Assembly (NCBI GenBank): GCA_963837775.1
Contig: CAWIOX010000018.1
Coordinates: 324,883 to 388,882, forward strand
From: CAWIOX01 sp963837775
GTDB lineage: Bacteria; Pseudomonadota; Gammaproteobacteria; Burkholderiales; Burkholderiaceae_D
DNA: 64,000 nucleotides
Direction: 5' to 3'
The notes below the pieces were generated by a model. That model worked only from the letters and a program-made list of their open reading frames with translations, ran no database searches and had not been told where the DNA came from. The translations under genes and the position numbers were made by a program. Below are positions 8,458-17,686 of the stretch, piece after piece; within the stretch, counting starts at the first letter, position 1; each line of letters begins with the position of its first letter.

Positions 8458-9227
8458 GCTTGCTGTCGACCCCGAAGGGATTCCAGACCCTGTTCTACAA
8501 GGAAGTATTGCGCTTCTGGAAAGTCGCGACCCAGACCGTGACCGCGCCTATCATGACCGCGCTGCTGTATCTGCTGATTTTCGGCCATGTGCTGGACGCG
8601 CATGTGCAAGTCTATCCGGGCGTGCGCTACACCGCCTTCCTGGTGCCCGGCTTGGTGATGATGAGCGTGCTGCAGAACGCATTCGCGAACGCATCGTCTT
8701 CGCTGATCCAGTCCAAGATCACCGGCAATCTGGTGTTCGTGTTGCTCACCCCGTTGTCGCACTGGGAACTGTTTTCCGCTTATGTGCTGGCGTCGGTGGT
8801 GCGCGGCCTGGTGGTGGGCGCCGGCGTCTTCATCGTGACGGTGCTATTTACCCAGGTGTCGTTCGTCGCGCCGCTGTGGATCGTGCTGTTTGCGTTGATG
8901 GGTTCTGCGATCTTGGGGACCATGGGACTGATAGCAGGGATCTGGGCGGAAAAATTCGACCAGTTGGCCGCATTCCAGAATTTCCTGATCATGCCGGCGA
9001 CTTTTTTGTCAGGCGTGTTCTACTCGATCCATTCCCTGCCGCCTTTTTGGCAGGCGGTATCGCATTTCAATCCGTTTTTTTATATGATCGACGGCTTCCG
9101 TTACGGTTTTTTCGGACAGTCCGACGTGCATCCGCTTAACAGTTTCTTGATCGTGGCCGGATTTCTGGTCTTGCTGGCAGGTTTGGCGATCCAGATGCTC
9201 AAGAGCGGTTACAAGTTACGCCATTAA
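8454..9227 (+). CDS. ABC-2 type transporter permease (YadH-like)
   Basis: 257-residue membrane protein with about six hydrophobic segments and the ABC-2 permease pattern (FYKEVLRFWKVATQTVTAPI; LVPGLVMMSVLQNAFANASS; FLIMPATFLSGVFYSIHSLP). It is paired with, and translationally coupled to, the preceding ATPase, so together they form an exporter. The YadGH pair sits in this position, before ibaG and murA, in many betaproteobacteria. Substrate not deducible. Confidence 0.92.
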   Translation: MSLLSTPKGFQTLFYKEVLRFWKVATQTVTAPIMTALLYLLIFGHVLDAHVQVYPGVRYTAFLVPGLVMMSVLQNAFANASSSLIQSKITGNLVFVLLTPLSHWELFSAYVLASVVRGLVVGAGVFIVTVLFTQVSFVAPLWIVLFALMGSAILGTMGLIAGIWAEKFDQLAAFQNFLIMPATFLSGVFYSIHSLPPFWQAVSHFNPFFYMIDGFRYGFFGQSDVHPLNSFLIVAGFLVLLAGLAIQMLKSGYKLRH

Positions 9228-9287
9228 CGTCATGCACGCAATCAAGCAATCCAGTGACCTCAGTCACGTACCAGGAAAGACATCATC

Positions 9288-9530
9288 ATGTTACCTACCC
9301 CAGAACTCGTAAAAAGCTATATCGCAGCAGGACTTGATTGCACTCACCTTGAAGTCGAGGGCGATGGCCAGCATTTCAGCGCGCTCATCGTGTCGGCCGC
9401 ATTTGCCGGCAAGCGCCCGATCCAGCGTCATCAACTTGTGTATGCGGCGCTGGGCGAGCGCATGCGCGAAGAGGTGCACGCATTGTCGATGAAAACACTG
9501 ACTCCGGAAGAGTATTCACAGCATGGATAA
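9288..9530 (+). CDS. ibaG: BolA-family protein IbaG
   Basis: 80-residue BolA-like protein. BolA proteins partner monothiol glutaredoxins in Fe-S cluster handling; a GrxD gene is also present in this window. Family landmarks are LEVEGDGQHFSALIVS and the helix-turn RIQRHQLVYAALGERM-like segment with its conserved histidine. It overlaps murA by eight bases, the widely conserved ibaG-murA arrangement. Confidence 0.93.
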   Translation: MLPTPELVKSYIAAGLDCTHLEVEGDGQHFSALIVSAAFAGKRPIQRHQLVYAALGERMREEVHALSMKTLTPEEYSQHG

Positions 9531-10773
9531 ATTGCTCATTACCGGCGGCAAGCGTCTGTCCGGTGAAATCACCATTTCCGGCGCCAAGAATGCCGCCTTG
9601 CCGATCCTGTGTGCCGGCCTGCTGACAGCTGAGCCTGTGGCGCTGTCGAACGTGCCGCATCTGCAGGACGTGTCGACCATGTTGAAACTGCTGCGCCAGA
9701 TGGGTCTGGCGATCGAGCAGGACGACCATCGGGTGACGCTGCAGGGCAATGCGATTCACAAGCTGGAAGCGCCGTACGAGATGGTGAAGACCATGCGCGC
9801 GTCGATCCTGGTGCTGGGGCCTTTGCTGGCGCGCTTCGGCGAAGCCAGGGTGTCGCTGCCCGGCGGTTGTGCGATCGGCACGCGCCCGGTAGAGCAGCAC
9901 ATCAAGGGTTTGCAGGCGATGGGCGCCGAGATCCAGATCGAGGCCGGTTACATCCATGCCAAGGCGAAGCGGCTGAAGGGCGCGCGCATCGTCACCGACA
10001 TGATCACGGTGACCGGCACCGAGAATCTGCTGATGGCCGCGACCCTGGCCGATGGTGAAACCGTGCTCGAAAATGCGGCACGCGAGCCTGAAGTGACCGA
10101 TCTGGCCAATCTGCTGGTCGCGATGGGTGCCAAGATCAGCGGCATCGGCACCGACCGGCTGGTGATACAGGGCGTAAGCGAGTTGCATGGCGCAGCGCAT
10201 AGCGTGATTGCGGACCGGATTGAAACCGGCACCTTCCTGTGCGCAGTCGGCGCTGCCGGCGGCGACGTGACCCTGAAAAATGTGCGCAGCGACATCCTGG
10301 ACGCGGTCCTCGATAAATTGCGCGAGGCGGGTGTGATCCTGACTACCGGCGCCGACTGGATACGGGTCCAGATGGCATCGCGTCCGAAGGCGATCAGCTT
10401 CCGCACCACCGAATATCCGGGTTTTCCGACCGACATGCAGGCGCAATTCATGGCGCTCAATATCATCGCCGGCGGCACCAGCCATGTGACGGAAACGATT
10501 TTTGAAAACCGCTTCATGCACGTGCAGGAAATGAACCGTCTGGGTGCAGCGATCGATATCGAAGGTCATACCGCGATCATCAGCGGTATCGACCAGCTGG
10601 TCGGTGCGCCGGTGATGGCAACCGATCTGCGCGCATCGGCCTCGCTGGTGATCGCCGGTCTGGCAGCGCAGGGCGAGACCCTGATCGACCGTATCTATCA
10701 TCTGGACCGCGGTTACGACCGGATGGAAGTGAAGCTGTCCGCAGTCGGTGCCGACATCAAACGGGTGAAATAA
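9523..10773 (+). CDS. murA: UDP-N-acetylglucosamine 1-carboxyvinyltransferase
   Basis: 416-residue MurA, which catalyses the first committed step of peptidoglycan synthesis (enolpyruvyl transfer from PEP to UDP-GlcNAc). The amino-terminal SGAKNAALPI binds substrate. The catalytic cysteine lies in GGCAIGTRPV near residue 119, so fosfomycin sensitivity would be expected. TEYPGFPTDMQAQF and the closing DRGYDRMEVKL are family-typical. The start overlaps ibaG, and the stop TAATG overlaps the hisG start. Confidence 0.98.
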   Translation: MDKLLITGGKRLSGEITISGAKNAALPILCAGLLTAEPVALSNVPHLQDVSTMLKLLRQMGLAIEQDDHRVTLQGNAIHKLEAPYEMVKTMRASILVLGPLLARFGEARVSLPGGCAIGTRPVEQHIKGLQAMGAEIQIEAGYIHAKAKRLKGARIVTDMITVTGTENLLMAATLADGETVLENAAREPEVTDLANLLVAMGAKISGIGTDRLVIQGVSELHGAAHSVIADRIETGTFLCAVGAAGGDVTLKNVRSDILDAVLDKLREAGVILTTGADWIRVQMASRPKAISFRTTEYPGFPTDMQAQFMALNIIAGGTSHVTETIFENRFMHVQEMNRLGAAIDIEGHTAIISGIDQLVGAPVMATDLRASASLVIAGLAAQGETLIDRIYHLDRGYDRMEVKLSAVGADIKRVK

Positions 10774-11435
10774 TGCAGTTACAAAATGAGCAACAACTGA
10801 CGCTGGCGCTGTCCAAGGGCCGCATCTTCGAAGAAACGCTGCCCTTGCTGGAAGCGGCCGGCATCAAGGTGACCGAAAATCCGGAAACCTCGCGCAAGCT
10901 GATCCTGTCGACCAACAACCCGCATGTGCGGGTGATCATCGTGCGCGCCTCCGACGTGCCGACCTATGTGCAATACGGCGCCGCCGATTTCGGCGTGGCC
11001 GGCAAGGACGTGCTGATCGAGCATGGCGGCGAAGGGCTGTATCAGCCGATCGACCTGAATATCGCCAAATGCCGGATGTCGGTGGCGGTCCAGGTCGGCT
11101 TCGACTACGCGAAAGCGGTACGGCAGGGTGCGCGGCTGCGCGTCGCGACCAAATATGTGCAAATTGCGCGCGAACATTTTGCCGCCAAGGGCGTGCATGT
11201 CGATATGATCAAGCTGTACGGCTCGATGGAGCTGGCGCCGCTGATCGGCTTGTCGGATGCGATCGTCGATCTGGTCAGCACCGGCAACACGCTGCGCGCG
11301 AATAATCTGGTCGAAGTCGAACACATCATGGAAATTTCGTCGCGCCTGGTGGTCAACCAGGCTGCGCTGAAAATGAAGCGCGAACAGTTGCAGCCGATTC
11401 TGGAAGCGTTCAGCAGCGCCTCAAAAAACGTGTAA
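10773..11435 (+). CDS. hisG: ATP phosphoribosyltransferase catalytic subunit, short form
   Basis: 220-residue short-form HisG, first enzyme of histidine synthesis. TLALSKGRIFEETLPLLEAAG at the start, DVPTYVQYGAADFGVAGKDVL, and the PRPP site DLVSTGNTLRANNL are visible. Short HisG lacks the regulatory domain and needs the HisRS-like HisZ, which is not in this window and must be elsewhere. The ATG overlaps the murA stop. First gene of the his block. Confidence 0.97.
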   Translation: MQLQNEQQLTLALSKGRIFEETLPLLEAAGIKVTENPETSRKLILSTNNPHVRVIIVRASDVPTYVQYGAADFGVAGKDVLIEHGGEGLYQPIDLNIAKCRMSVAVQVGFDYAKAVRQGARLRVATKYVQIAREHFAAKGVHVDMIKLYGSMELAPLIGLSDAIVDLVSTGNTLRANNLVEVEHIMEISSRLVVNQAALKMKREQLQPILEAFSSASKNV

Positions 11436-11473
11436 AGCCCGCAGCAAACTGACGATTACGACAAAAGCACACT

Positions 11474-12787
11474 ATGACCATCAGCATCCGACGACTGGAC
11501 GCGTCCAGCACCGATTTCAACGCGCAACTGAGCGCAGTACTCGCCTTCGAGGCCAGCGAGGATGAGGCGATAGACCGCGCGGCGGCGAGCATACTGGCTG
11601 ACGTCAAGCTGCGCGGCGACGCCGCGGTGCTCGATTGCACCAAGCGCTTCGACCGGCTGGACGTGGCCAGCGTCGCCGCGCTGGAAATCCCGCCAGCCGA
11701 ATTGCAGGCGGCGCTGGCCAGCCTCGCGCCGCAACGTCGTGCCGCATTGCAATTCGCAGCTGAGCGCGTGCGCAGCTACCATGAGCGGCAGAAGCGGGAA
11801 TGTGGTTCGGACGGTTTCACCTATGCGGAAGCCGACGGCACCGTGCTCGGGCAAAAAGTCACGGCGCTCGACCGGGTCGGGATTTATGTGCCCGGCGGCA
11901 AGGCTGCCTATCCGTCGTCGGTGCTGATGAATGCGATTCCGGCCAAGGTGGCTGGCGTGCAGGAAGTCATCATGGTGGTGCCGACGCCGGACGGCGTGAA
12001 GAACGCGCTGGTGCTGGCGGCGGCGGCGATTGCCGGCGTCGACCGGGTGTTTACGATCGGCGGCGCGCAGGCGGTCGGCGCGCTGGCCTACGGCACCGCG
12101 ACGATACCGCAGGTCGACAAGATCGTCGGCCCCGGCAATGCGTATGTGGCCGCCGCCAAGCGCCGCGTATTCGGCACCGTCGGCATCGACATGATTGCCG
12201 GGCCGTCGGAAATCCTGATCCTGTGCGACGGCAGCACCGATCCGGACTGGATCGCGATGGACCTGTTCTCGCAAGCCGAGCACGATGAACTGGCGCAATC
12301 GATCCTGGTTTGCCCGGACGCTGCCTACCTGGAAAAGGTCGAAGCCAGCATCAATAAACTGATCGACGCAATGCCGCGCAAGGACGTGATCGCCACCTCG
12401 CTGACCCAGCGCGGCGCGCTGGTCAAGGTGCGCGACATGGAGCAGGCCTGCGAGATTGCCAACCTGATCGCCGCCGAGCATCTGGAAATTTCCACCGAGA
12501 ATCCGCAGCAATGGGCCGACCAGGTGCGTCACGCCGGCGCAATGTTCCTCGGACGCTTCTCTTCCGAAGCGCTGGGCGACTACTGCGCCGGACCGAACCA
12601 CGTGTTGCCGACCTCGCGCACTGCACGCTTTTCGTCGCCGCTGGGCGTGTACGACTTCCAGAAGCGTTCCAGCATCATCCAGGTATCCGAAGCCGGCGCG
12701 CAGACGCTGGGCCTGGTCGCGGCGGAACTGGCGTATGGCGAGGGCTTGCAGGCGCACGCCCGCAGCGCAGAATATCGCCTGAAATGA
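11474..12787 (+). CDS. hisD: Histidinol dehydrogenase
   Basis: 437-residue zinc-dependent histidinol dehydrogenase, last step of histidine synthesis. VGIYVPGGKAAYPSSVLM, IGGAQAVGALAYGT, VGPGNAYVAAAKR, MIAGPSEILI and the carboxy-terminal GPNHVLPTSRTARFSSPLGV are signature segments. Length is typical. A dispersed repeat and a DNA methyltransferase gene separate it from hisC. Confidence 0.97.
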   Translation: MTISIRRLDASSTDFNAQLSAVLAFEASEDEAIDRAAASILADVKLRGDAAVLDCTKRFDRLDVASVAALEIPPAELQAALASLAPQRRAALQFAAERVRSYHERQKRECGSDGFTYAEADGTVLGQKVTALDRVGIYVPGGKAAYPSSVLMNAIPAKVAGVQEVIMVVPTPDGVKNALVLAAAAIAGVDRVFTIGGAQAVGALAYGTATIPQVDKIVGPGNAYVAAAKRRVFGTVGIDMIAGPSEILILCDGSTDPDWIAMDLFSQAEHDELAQSILVCPDAAYLEKVEASINKLIDAMPRKDVIATSLTQRGALVKVRDMEQACEIANLIAAEHLEISTENPQQWADQVRHAGAMFLGRFSSEALGDYCAGPNHVLPTSRTARFSSPLGVYDFQKRSSIIQVSEAGAQTLGLVAAELAYGEGLQAHARSAEYRLK

Positions 12788-12840
12788 TCCGTCGAAAATC
12801 GCCTCCCTGTAAAGCGTCTTCAAGCCGCGGTGTTTTTAAT

Positions 12841-12915
12841 GGGGGTATGGGCATAAAACCTGTCTTTGCCGCACATATTCATTGGCCTGTTAAAAATACA
12901 GTGGGGAGTATATTT
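12841..12915 (-). repeat. Dispersed ~75-bp intergenic repeat, copy 2
   Basis: Minus-oriented copy between hisD and the methyltransferase gene, ending 20 bases before the GTG start. Read on the minus strand it has AAATATACT, GTATTTTT, the core CAATGAATATGTGCGG and terminal CATACCCCC. Confidence 0.85.
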
Positions 12916-12935
12916 TTTCTGCGGGGACTGCCCCG

Positions 12936-13862
12936 GTGAACTCCTGGCGCAATCAAATCCATTGCGAAGACGCGCTGGCAGGGCTGGCGCGGATTCCGGA
13001 CGAGTCGGTCGACCTGATCGTGGCCGACCCGCCGTATGGATTGGGCAAGGAATACGGCAACGATTCCGACAAGATGGCGGCCGACGCCTATCTGCGCTGG
13101 ACCGAGCAGTGGCTGGACGCCGCACTGCCCAAACTGAAAGCCAGCGGCAGCCTGTACATCTTCCTGACCTGGCGTTATTCGCCGGAGATTTTCGTGATGC
13201 TCAAGCAGCGCATGACGATGCTCAACGAGATCATCTGGGACCGCCGGGTGCCGTCGATGGGCGGCAGCGTGCGCAGCTTCAGCTCGGTGCATGACACCAT
13301 CGGCTTTTTCGCCAAGCAAAAAGGTTATTACTTCGACCTCGATGCGGTCCGCATCCCGTATGACGCGGCGACCAAGAAAGCCCGTTCGCGCTCGATTTTC
13401 GTCGGCGCCAAGTGGCTGGAACTGGGCTATAACCCGAAGGACCTGTGGAGCGTGTCGCGCCTGCATCGCGAGCATCCGGAGCGGGCCGACCATCCGACCC
13501 AGAAACCGCTGGAAATCGTCGAGCGCATCATCCGGGCGTCCTGCCCGCCCGGCGGCATGGTGCTCGATCCCTTCATGGGCAGCGGCACCACGGCGGTGGC
13601 GGCCATGCGTTGCGGCCGGGATTTTGTCGGCTTCGAGTTGAATCCGGCGTATTGTGCGATCATCGAACAGCGTCTGGCAGCGCCGGAAGCGCAATTGAGC
13701 GCGCACAGCAACCAGCCGACGCAGCCGGTGCGCGCCAAGCTTGCCAATATCAAAAAAATCAAAAGGGGCAGGAAGAAAGCCGTGAAGGCAGTTGCGACAC
13801 CAGCAGATTCCGGCCCTGATTCCATGCCACAGACACTTGTACTTGCCCTCGAGAACAACTAA
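12936..13862 (+). CDS. Orphan DNA methyltransferase, beta class (N6-adenine or N4-cytosine)
   Basis: 308-residue SAM-dependent DNA methyltransferase. The catalytic motif IV DPPY (residues 31-34) precedes the SAM-binding motif DPFMGSGTT (about residues 211-219), the beta-class order; HPTQKPLEIVERII lies just before the SAM site. The tail is lysine-rich (IKKIKRGRKKA), possibly DNA-contacting. No restriction gene is adjacent, so it looks like an orphan regulatory or housekeeping methylase. It has a GTG start. Orphan methylases of Burkholderia and Ralstonia with GTWWAC specificity are one possible relative, but target specificity cannot be read from the sequence. Confidence 0.92.
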   Translation: MNSWRNQIHCEDALAGLARIPDESVDLIVADPPYGLGKEYGNDSDKMAADAYLRWTEQWLDAALPKLKASGSLYIFLTWRYSPEIFVMLKQRMTMLNEIIWDRRVPSMGGSVRSFSSVHDTIGFFAKQKGYYFDLDAVRIPYDAATKKARSRSIFVGAKWLELGYNPKDLWSVSRLHREHPERADHPTQKPLEIVERIIRASCPPGGMVLDPFMGSGTTAVAAMRCGRDFVGFELNPAYCAIIEQRLAAPEAQLSAHSNQPTQPVRAKLANIKKIKRGRKKAVKAVATPADSGPDSMPQTLVLALENN

Positions 13863-13872
13863 CCGCCATATC

Positions 13873-14961
13873 ATGTCCCTCATAGAAAACATCATCCGTC
13901 CCGACGTCCGCGCGCTGGCGGCTTACCACGTCCCTGATTCCAGCGGCTTCGTGAAGCTCGATGCGATGGAAAATCCATACACCTTGCCGCAGCCTTTGCG
14001 CGCGGAATTGGGGCGTCGGCTGGCCGAGGTCGCGCTGAACCGTTATCCGGTGCCGTCCTACAGCACGCTGAAAAGCCGGATTTGCGCCCGCTTCGGCGTG
14101 CCGGCCGGTTACGACGTGGTGCTGGGCAACGGTTCGGACGAGCTGATCGCGATGCTGTCGATTGCCTGCGCCCAACCCGGCGCCAAGGTGCTGGCGCCGG
14201 TTCCCGGCTTCGTGATGTATGCGATGTCGGCGCAATTTGCCGGGCTGGAGTTTGTCGGCGTGCCTCTGAAGGCCGATTTCACGCTGGACCTGGACGCGAT
14301 GCTGGCCGCGATTGCCGAGCACCAGCCGGCCATCACCTATCTGGCCTATCCGAACAATCCGACCGGCAACCTGTTCGATGCCGATGCGATGGAGCAGATC
14401 ATCCGCGCGGTGGGCGATACCGGGATCGTGGTCGCCGATGAAGCGTACCAGCCTTTTTCGCCGTCGAGTTTCATGTCGCGGCTGCCGGAATTCGACAACC
14501 TGGTGGTGCTGCGCACGGTGTCCAAGCTCGGCCTGGCCGGGATCCGCCTGGGCTATATGGCAGCCAGCCACGCGCTGCTGGCCGAGTTTGAAAAGGTGCG
14601 CCCGCCCTACAACATCAATGTGCTGACGCAGGCAGCAGCGGAATTCGTGCTGGAGCACACCGATGTGCTGGATGCGCAGGCACGCCTGCTGTGCGAACAG
14701 CGCACTGTATTGGCTGCCGCGCTGGCCGCCATGCCGGGGGTCGAAGTGTTCCCTTCGGCGGCCAATATTTTGCTGATACGGGTGCAATCCGGCGACAACA
14801 ATGCCGACAAAGTGTTTGCCAAGCTGTTGGTGCGCAAGGTATTAATCAAAAATGTCGGTAAAATGCATCCATTGCTGAAAAACTGCTTGCGGGTGACCGT
14901 CAGCACGCCGGAAGAGAACACGCTATTTCTCGATGCCCTGAAAGCATCGCTCGCACCATAA
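13873..14961 (+). CDS. hisC: Histidinol-phosphate aminotransferase
   Basis: 362-residue PLP enzyme converting imidazole acetol-phosphate to histidinol-phosphate. LDAMENPYTLP at the amino terminus, AYPNNPTGNLFD, VADEAYQPFS and the PLP-lysine segment TVSKLGLAGIRLGY are present. ATG 13873 is chosen over an upstream in-frame ATG at 13792, which lies within the methyltransferase gene; MSLIENIIRPDVRAL is the normal start. The his block continues 18 bases downstream with hisB. Confidence 0.97.
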   Translation: MSLIENIIRPDVRALAAYHVPDSSGFVKLDAMENPYTLPQPLRAELGRRLAEVALNRYPVPSYSTLKSRICARFGVPAGYDVVLGNGSDELIAMLSIACAQPGAKVLAPVPGFVMYAMSAQFAGLEFVGVPLKADFTLDLDAMLAAIAEHQPAITYLAYPNNPTGNLFDADAMEQIIRAVGDTGIVVADEAYQPFSPSSFMSRLPEFDNLVVLRTVSKLGLAGIRLGYMAASHALLAEFEKVRPPYNINVLTQAAAEFVLEHTDVLDAQARLLCEQRTVLAAALAAMPGVEVFPSAANILLIRVQSGDNNADKVFAKLLVRKVLIKNVGKMHPLLKNCLRVTVSTPEENTLFLDALKASLAP

Positions 14962-14979
14962 TTTTTTACGCCTGTCACT

Positions 14980-15577
14980 ATGTCTAACCCACGCATTGCC
15001 GAAATTTTCCGTAACACCAACGAAACGCAAATCCGCGTTGCGATCAATCTGGATGGCACCGGCCAGCAGAAACTGCAATACCGGCGTACCCTTCCTCGAT
15101 CACATGCTGGACCAGATTGCGCGTCACGGCCTGATCGATCTCGACATCGAAGCCAAGGGCGATTTGCATATCGATGCCCATCACACGGTGGAGGATGTCG
15201 GCATCACGCTCGGCCAGGCATTCGCCAAGGCGATCGGCGACAAGAAGGGCATCCGCCGCTACGGCCATGCGTATGTGCCGCTGGATGAGGCGCTGTCGCG
15301 GGTGGTGATCGATTTTTCGGGGCGGCCGGGACTGGAGTTTCATGTGCCGTTCAAGCGGTCGATGATCGGTTCGTTCGATGTCGACCTGACGCACGAATTT
15401 TTCCAGGGTTTCGTCAATCACGCACTGGTGTCCTTGCATATCGATAACTTGCGTGGCGACAATGCGCACCACCAGTGCGAAACGGTGTTCAAGGCTTTCG
15501 GCCGTGCATTGCGGATGGCGGCGGAACTCGATGTGCGCGCGGCGGGGATGATTCCATCGACCAAGGGCAGCCTGTAG
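14980..15577 (+). CDS. hisB: Imidazoleglycerol-phosphate dehydratase (frameshifted here)
   Basis: Monofunctional HisB, dehydrating imidazoleglycerol phosphate. The first ~34 codons read IAEIFRNTNETQIRVAINLD...GQQKL, then one extra base near 15076-15078 shifts the frame. Removing it continues with TGVPFLDHMLDQIARHG and runs to the normal end MIPSTKGSL. Metal-binding histidines (DAHHTVEDVG, DNAHHQCETVFKAFG) are intact. The corrected length of 198 aa is normal. A dead hisB inside an otherwise complete his operon would make a histidine auxotroph, so sequence error is likely. The stop overlaps the next start (TAGTG). Confidence 0.94.
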
Positions 15578-16206
15578 TGGATAGTACCAAGCTGTTTCTC
15601 GCTTTGCTGGCCTTGGTCAATCCGCTGGGAGCAGTACCGATTTTTATTTCACTCACGCAAGGCATGGCGCGTGAGGAGCGGCGCAAGACAGTGTTTACAG
15701 CGGCTACCAGTGTGGCTTTGGTGATTGTTCTGTCCGGCTTGCTGGGCCAGAAAATCATTGATTTCTTCGGTATTTCGATAGGATCTTTGCAGGTCGGCGG
15801 CGGCTTGATCATTTTGCTGACATCATTGAGCATGTTGAATGCGAAGGAGGGTGGTGCACGTGGCATGCCGGAAGAAGCCGCCGAGGCTGAAACCAAGGCG
15901 AGTATTGCGGTGGTGCCGCTCGCGATCCCGTTCCTGACCGGGCCGGGTTCGATCAGTACCGTGATCGTGTATGCCAGCCGGATCAAGGGCTGGGCCCAGT
16001 ATCTGGGTTTGTTTGCTTGCGCTGTGGCAATGGCGGTGCTGGTGGTGATCGCCTTGTCGATGGCAGGACGGATTGCCAAGCTGCTGGGACGCAGTGGCAT
16101 TAATATTGCGACCAGACTGATGGGCTTGATCCTGGCGGCGCTGGCGGTGGAAATTATCGTGGATGGCTTGCAGCGTTTGTTGCCCATACTGGGGCAGGTT
16201 AGTTAA
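15577..16206 (+). CDS. MarC family integral membrane protein
   Basis: 209-residue MarC/UPF0056 protein with about six hydrophobic helices. LVNPLGAVPIFISLT at the amino terminus and VPLAIPFLTGPGSISTVIVY in the middle are the two repeated family motifs. It starts with GTG overlapping the hisB stop by one base and sits between hisB and hisH, so it is co-expressed with histidine synthesis. Function of the family is unknown; a transport role is often assumed. No direct link to histidine is visible in the sequence. Confidence 0.9.
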   Translation: MDSTKLFLALLALVNPLGAVPIFISLTQGMAREERRKTVFTAATSVALVIVLSGLLGQKIIDFFGISIGSLQVGGGLIILLTSLSMLNAKEGGARGMPEEAAEAETKASIAVVPLAIPFLTGPGSISTVIVYASRIKGWAQYLGLFACAVAMAVLVVIALSMAGRIAKLLGRSGINIATRLMGLILAALAVEIIVDGLQRLLPILGQVS

Positions 16207-16212
16207 AAGAAT

Positions 16213-16851
16213 ATGAATATGATCGCAATTGTTGATTACGGTATGGGTAACTTGCGCTCGGTGGCGCAGGCTCTGCGCCATGTTGCTCCCGAGGCGGATG
16301 TCCGCATCACCAGTGAAATTGCCGATATCCGTGCGGCTGACCGCATCGTGTTGCCCGGACAGGGGGCGATGCCGGACTGCATGCGCAGTCTGCGCGAATC
16401 GGGTCTGCAGGAGGCGGTGATCGAAGCATCGCGAGTCAAGCCGCTGTTCGGGGTCTGCGTTGGCGAGCAGATGCTGTTCGACTGGAGCGAAGAGGGCGAT
16501 ACGCCAGGGCTGGGTTTGCTGCCAGGAAAAGTCGTGCGCTTTCGCCTCGAGGACCAGTTGCAGGAAGACGGTTCGCGCTTCAAGGTGCCGCAAATGGGCT
16601 GGAACCGCGTGCATCAGACACAAGCACATCCGTTGTGGAACGGCATTGCCGACGACAGCTACTTTTACTTCGTCCATAGCTATTATGTGTCCCCGGCCAA
16701 TGCCGCCGATACGGCCGGAGAAACCATGTACGGCGCGTCGTTCGCCTGCGCCATCGCACGGGATAATATTTTCGCGACGCAGTTCCATCCGGAAAAAAGT
16801 GCTGCTGCCGGTCTGCAACTGTATAAAAATTTCGTCCACTGGAATCCCTGA
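16213..16851 (+). CDS. hisH: Imidazole glycerol phosphate synthase, glutaminase subunit
   Basis: 212-residue class-I glutamine amidotransferase that supplies ammonia to HisF. The catalytic cysteine is in GVCVGEQMLF (about residue 82), and the His/Glu pair is in ATQFHPEKS near residue 195. IVDYGMGNLRSVAQAL is the family start. The oxyanion strand is VCVG rather than the more common ICLG, a mild variation. Works with HisF encoded downstream. Confidence 0.97.
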   Translation: MNMIAIVDYGMGNLRSVAQALRHVAPEADVRITSEIADIRAADRIVLPGQGAMPDCMRSLRESGLQEAVIEASRVKPLFGVCVGEQMLFDWSEEGDTPGLGLLPGKVVRFRLEDQLQEDGSRFKVPQMGWNRVHQTQAHPLWNGIADDSYFYFVHSYYVSPANAADTAGETMYGASFACAIARDNIFATQFHPEKSAAAGLQLYKNFVHWNP

Positions 16852-16897
16852 TTGCAGTGAAATCCATCTTCTCACTCTCAACTCTTAACTTCTAGCC

Positions 16898-17683
16898 ATG
16901 CTGCTCATTCCTGCCATCGATCTTAAAGACGGTCACTGTGTACGCCTGAAACAAGGTGATATGGACCAAGCCACCGTATTCTCCGACAATCCTGCCGACA
17001 TGGCACGGCATTGGCTGGAGCGCGGCGCGCGGCGCCTGCATCTGGTGGATTTGAATGGCGCTTTCGCCGGCAAACCGAAAAACGGGGCCGCAGTGAAGGC
17101 CATCATCGCCGCCGTGCGCGACTTTGCGCTTGAGAATGATATCGATGAAATCCCGGTGCAACTGGGTGGCGGCATCCGTGACCTGGATACGATCGAACGC
17201 TATCTCGACAGTGGCCTGAGCTACATCATCATCGGCACTGCCGCAGTCAAGAATCCGGGCTTCCTGCATGATGCATGCAGCGCATTTCCAGGGCAGATCA
17301 TCGTCGGTCTGGACGCCAAGGATGGCAAAGTGGCGACTGACGGCTGGAGCAAGCTGTCCGGCCACGAGGTGATTGATCTGGCAAAGAAATTTGAAGGTTA
17401 CGGGGTCGAATCGATCATTTATACCGATATCGGGCGTGACGGCATGATGGGCGGCGTGAATATCGAAGCCACGGTCAAGCTGGCGCAGGCGGTCAAGATT
17501 CCGGTGATTGCCTCCGGCGGTGTACACGACATCAGGGATGTCGAAGCACTGTGCGCGGTGCAGGATGATGGGATTGAAGGCGTGATTTGCGGCCGTTCAA
17601 TCTACGAAGGTTCGCTCGATTTGCAACTGGCACAAGAGCGTGCCGACGAATTGAGCGAACAGAAATATATCGATAACGAATAA
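16898..17683 (+). CDS. hisA: ProFAR isomerase
   Basis: 261-residue (beta/alpha)8 isomerase of the HisA/HisF family. PAIDLKDGHCVRLKQGD carries the catalytic Asp of strand 1. VQLGGGIRD and IIGTAAVKNP form the first phosphate site; YTDIGRDGMMGGVN holds the second Asp, followed by VIASGGVHD and EGVICGRSIYEG. It lies four bases before hisF. Confidence 0.97.
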   Translation: MLLIPAIDLKDGHCVRLKQGDMDQATVFSDNPADMARHWLERGARRLHLVDLNGAFAGKPKNGAAVKAIIAAVRDFALENDIDEIPVQLGGGIRDLDTIERYLDSGLSYIIIGTAAVKNPGFLHDACSAFPGQIIVGLDAKDGKVATDGWSKLSGHEVIDLAKKFEGYGVESIIYTDIGRDGMMGGVNIEATVKLAQAVKIPVIASGGVHDIRDVEALCAVQDDGIEGVICGRSIYEGSLDLQLAQERADELSEQKYIDNE

Positions 17684-17686
17684 GCC

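Noticed and set aside
14980..15577. Programmed frameshifting in hisB
   Set aside because: No slippery heptamer or downstream stimulator at the site, and other genes nearby show the same kind of single-base shift, so error is simpler.
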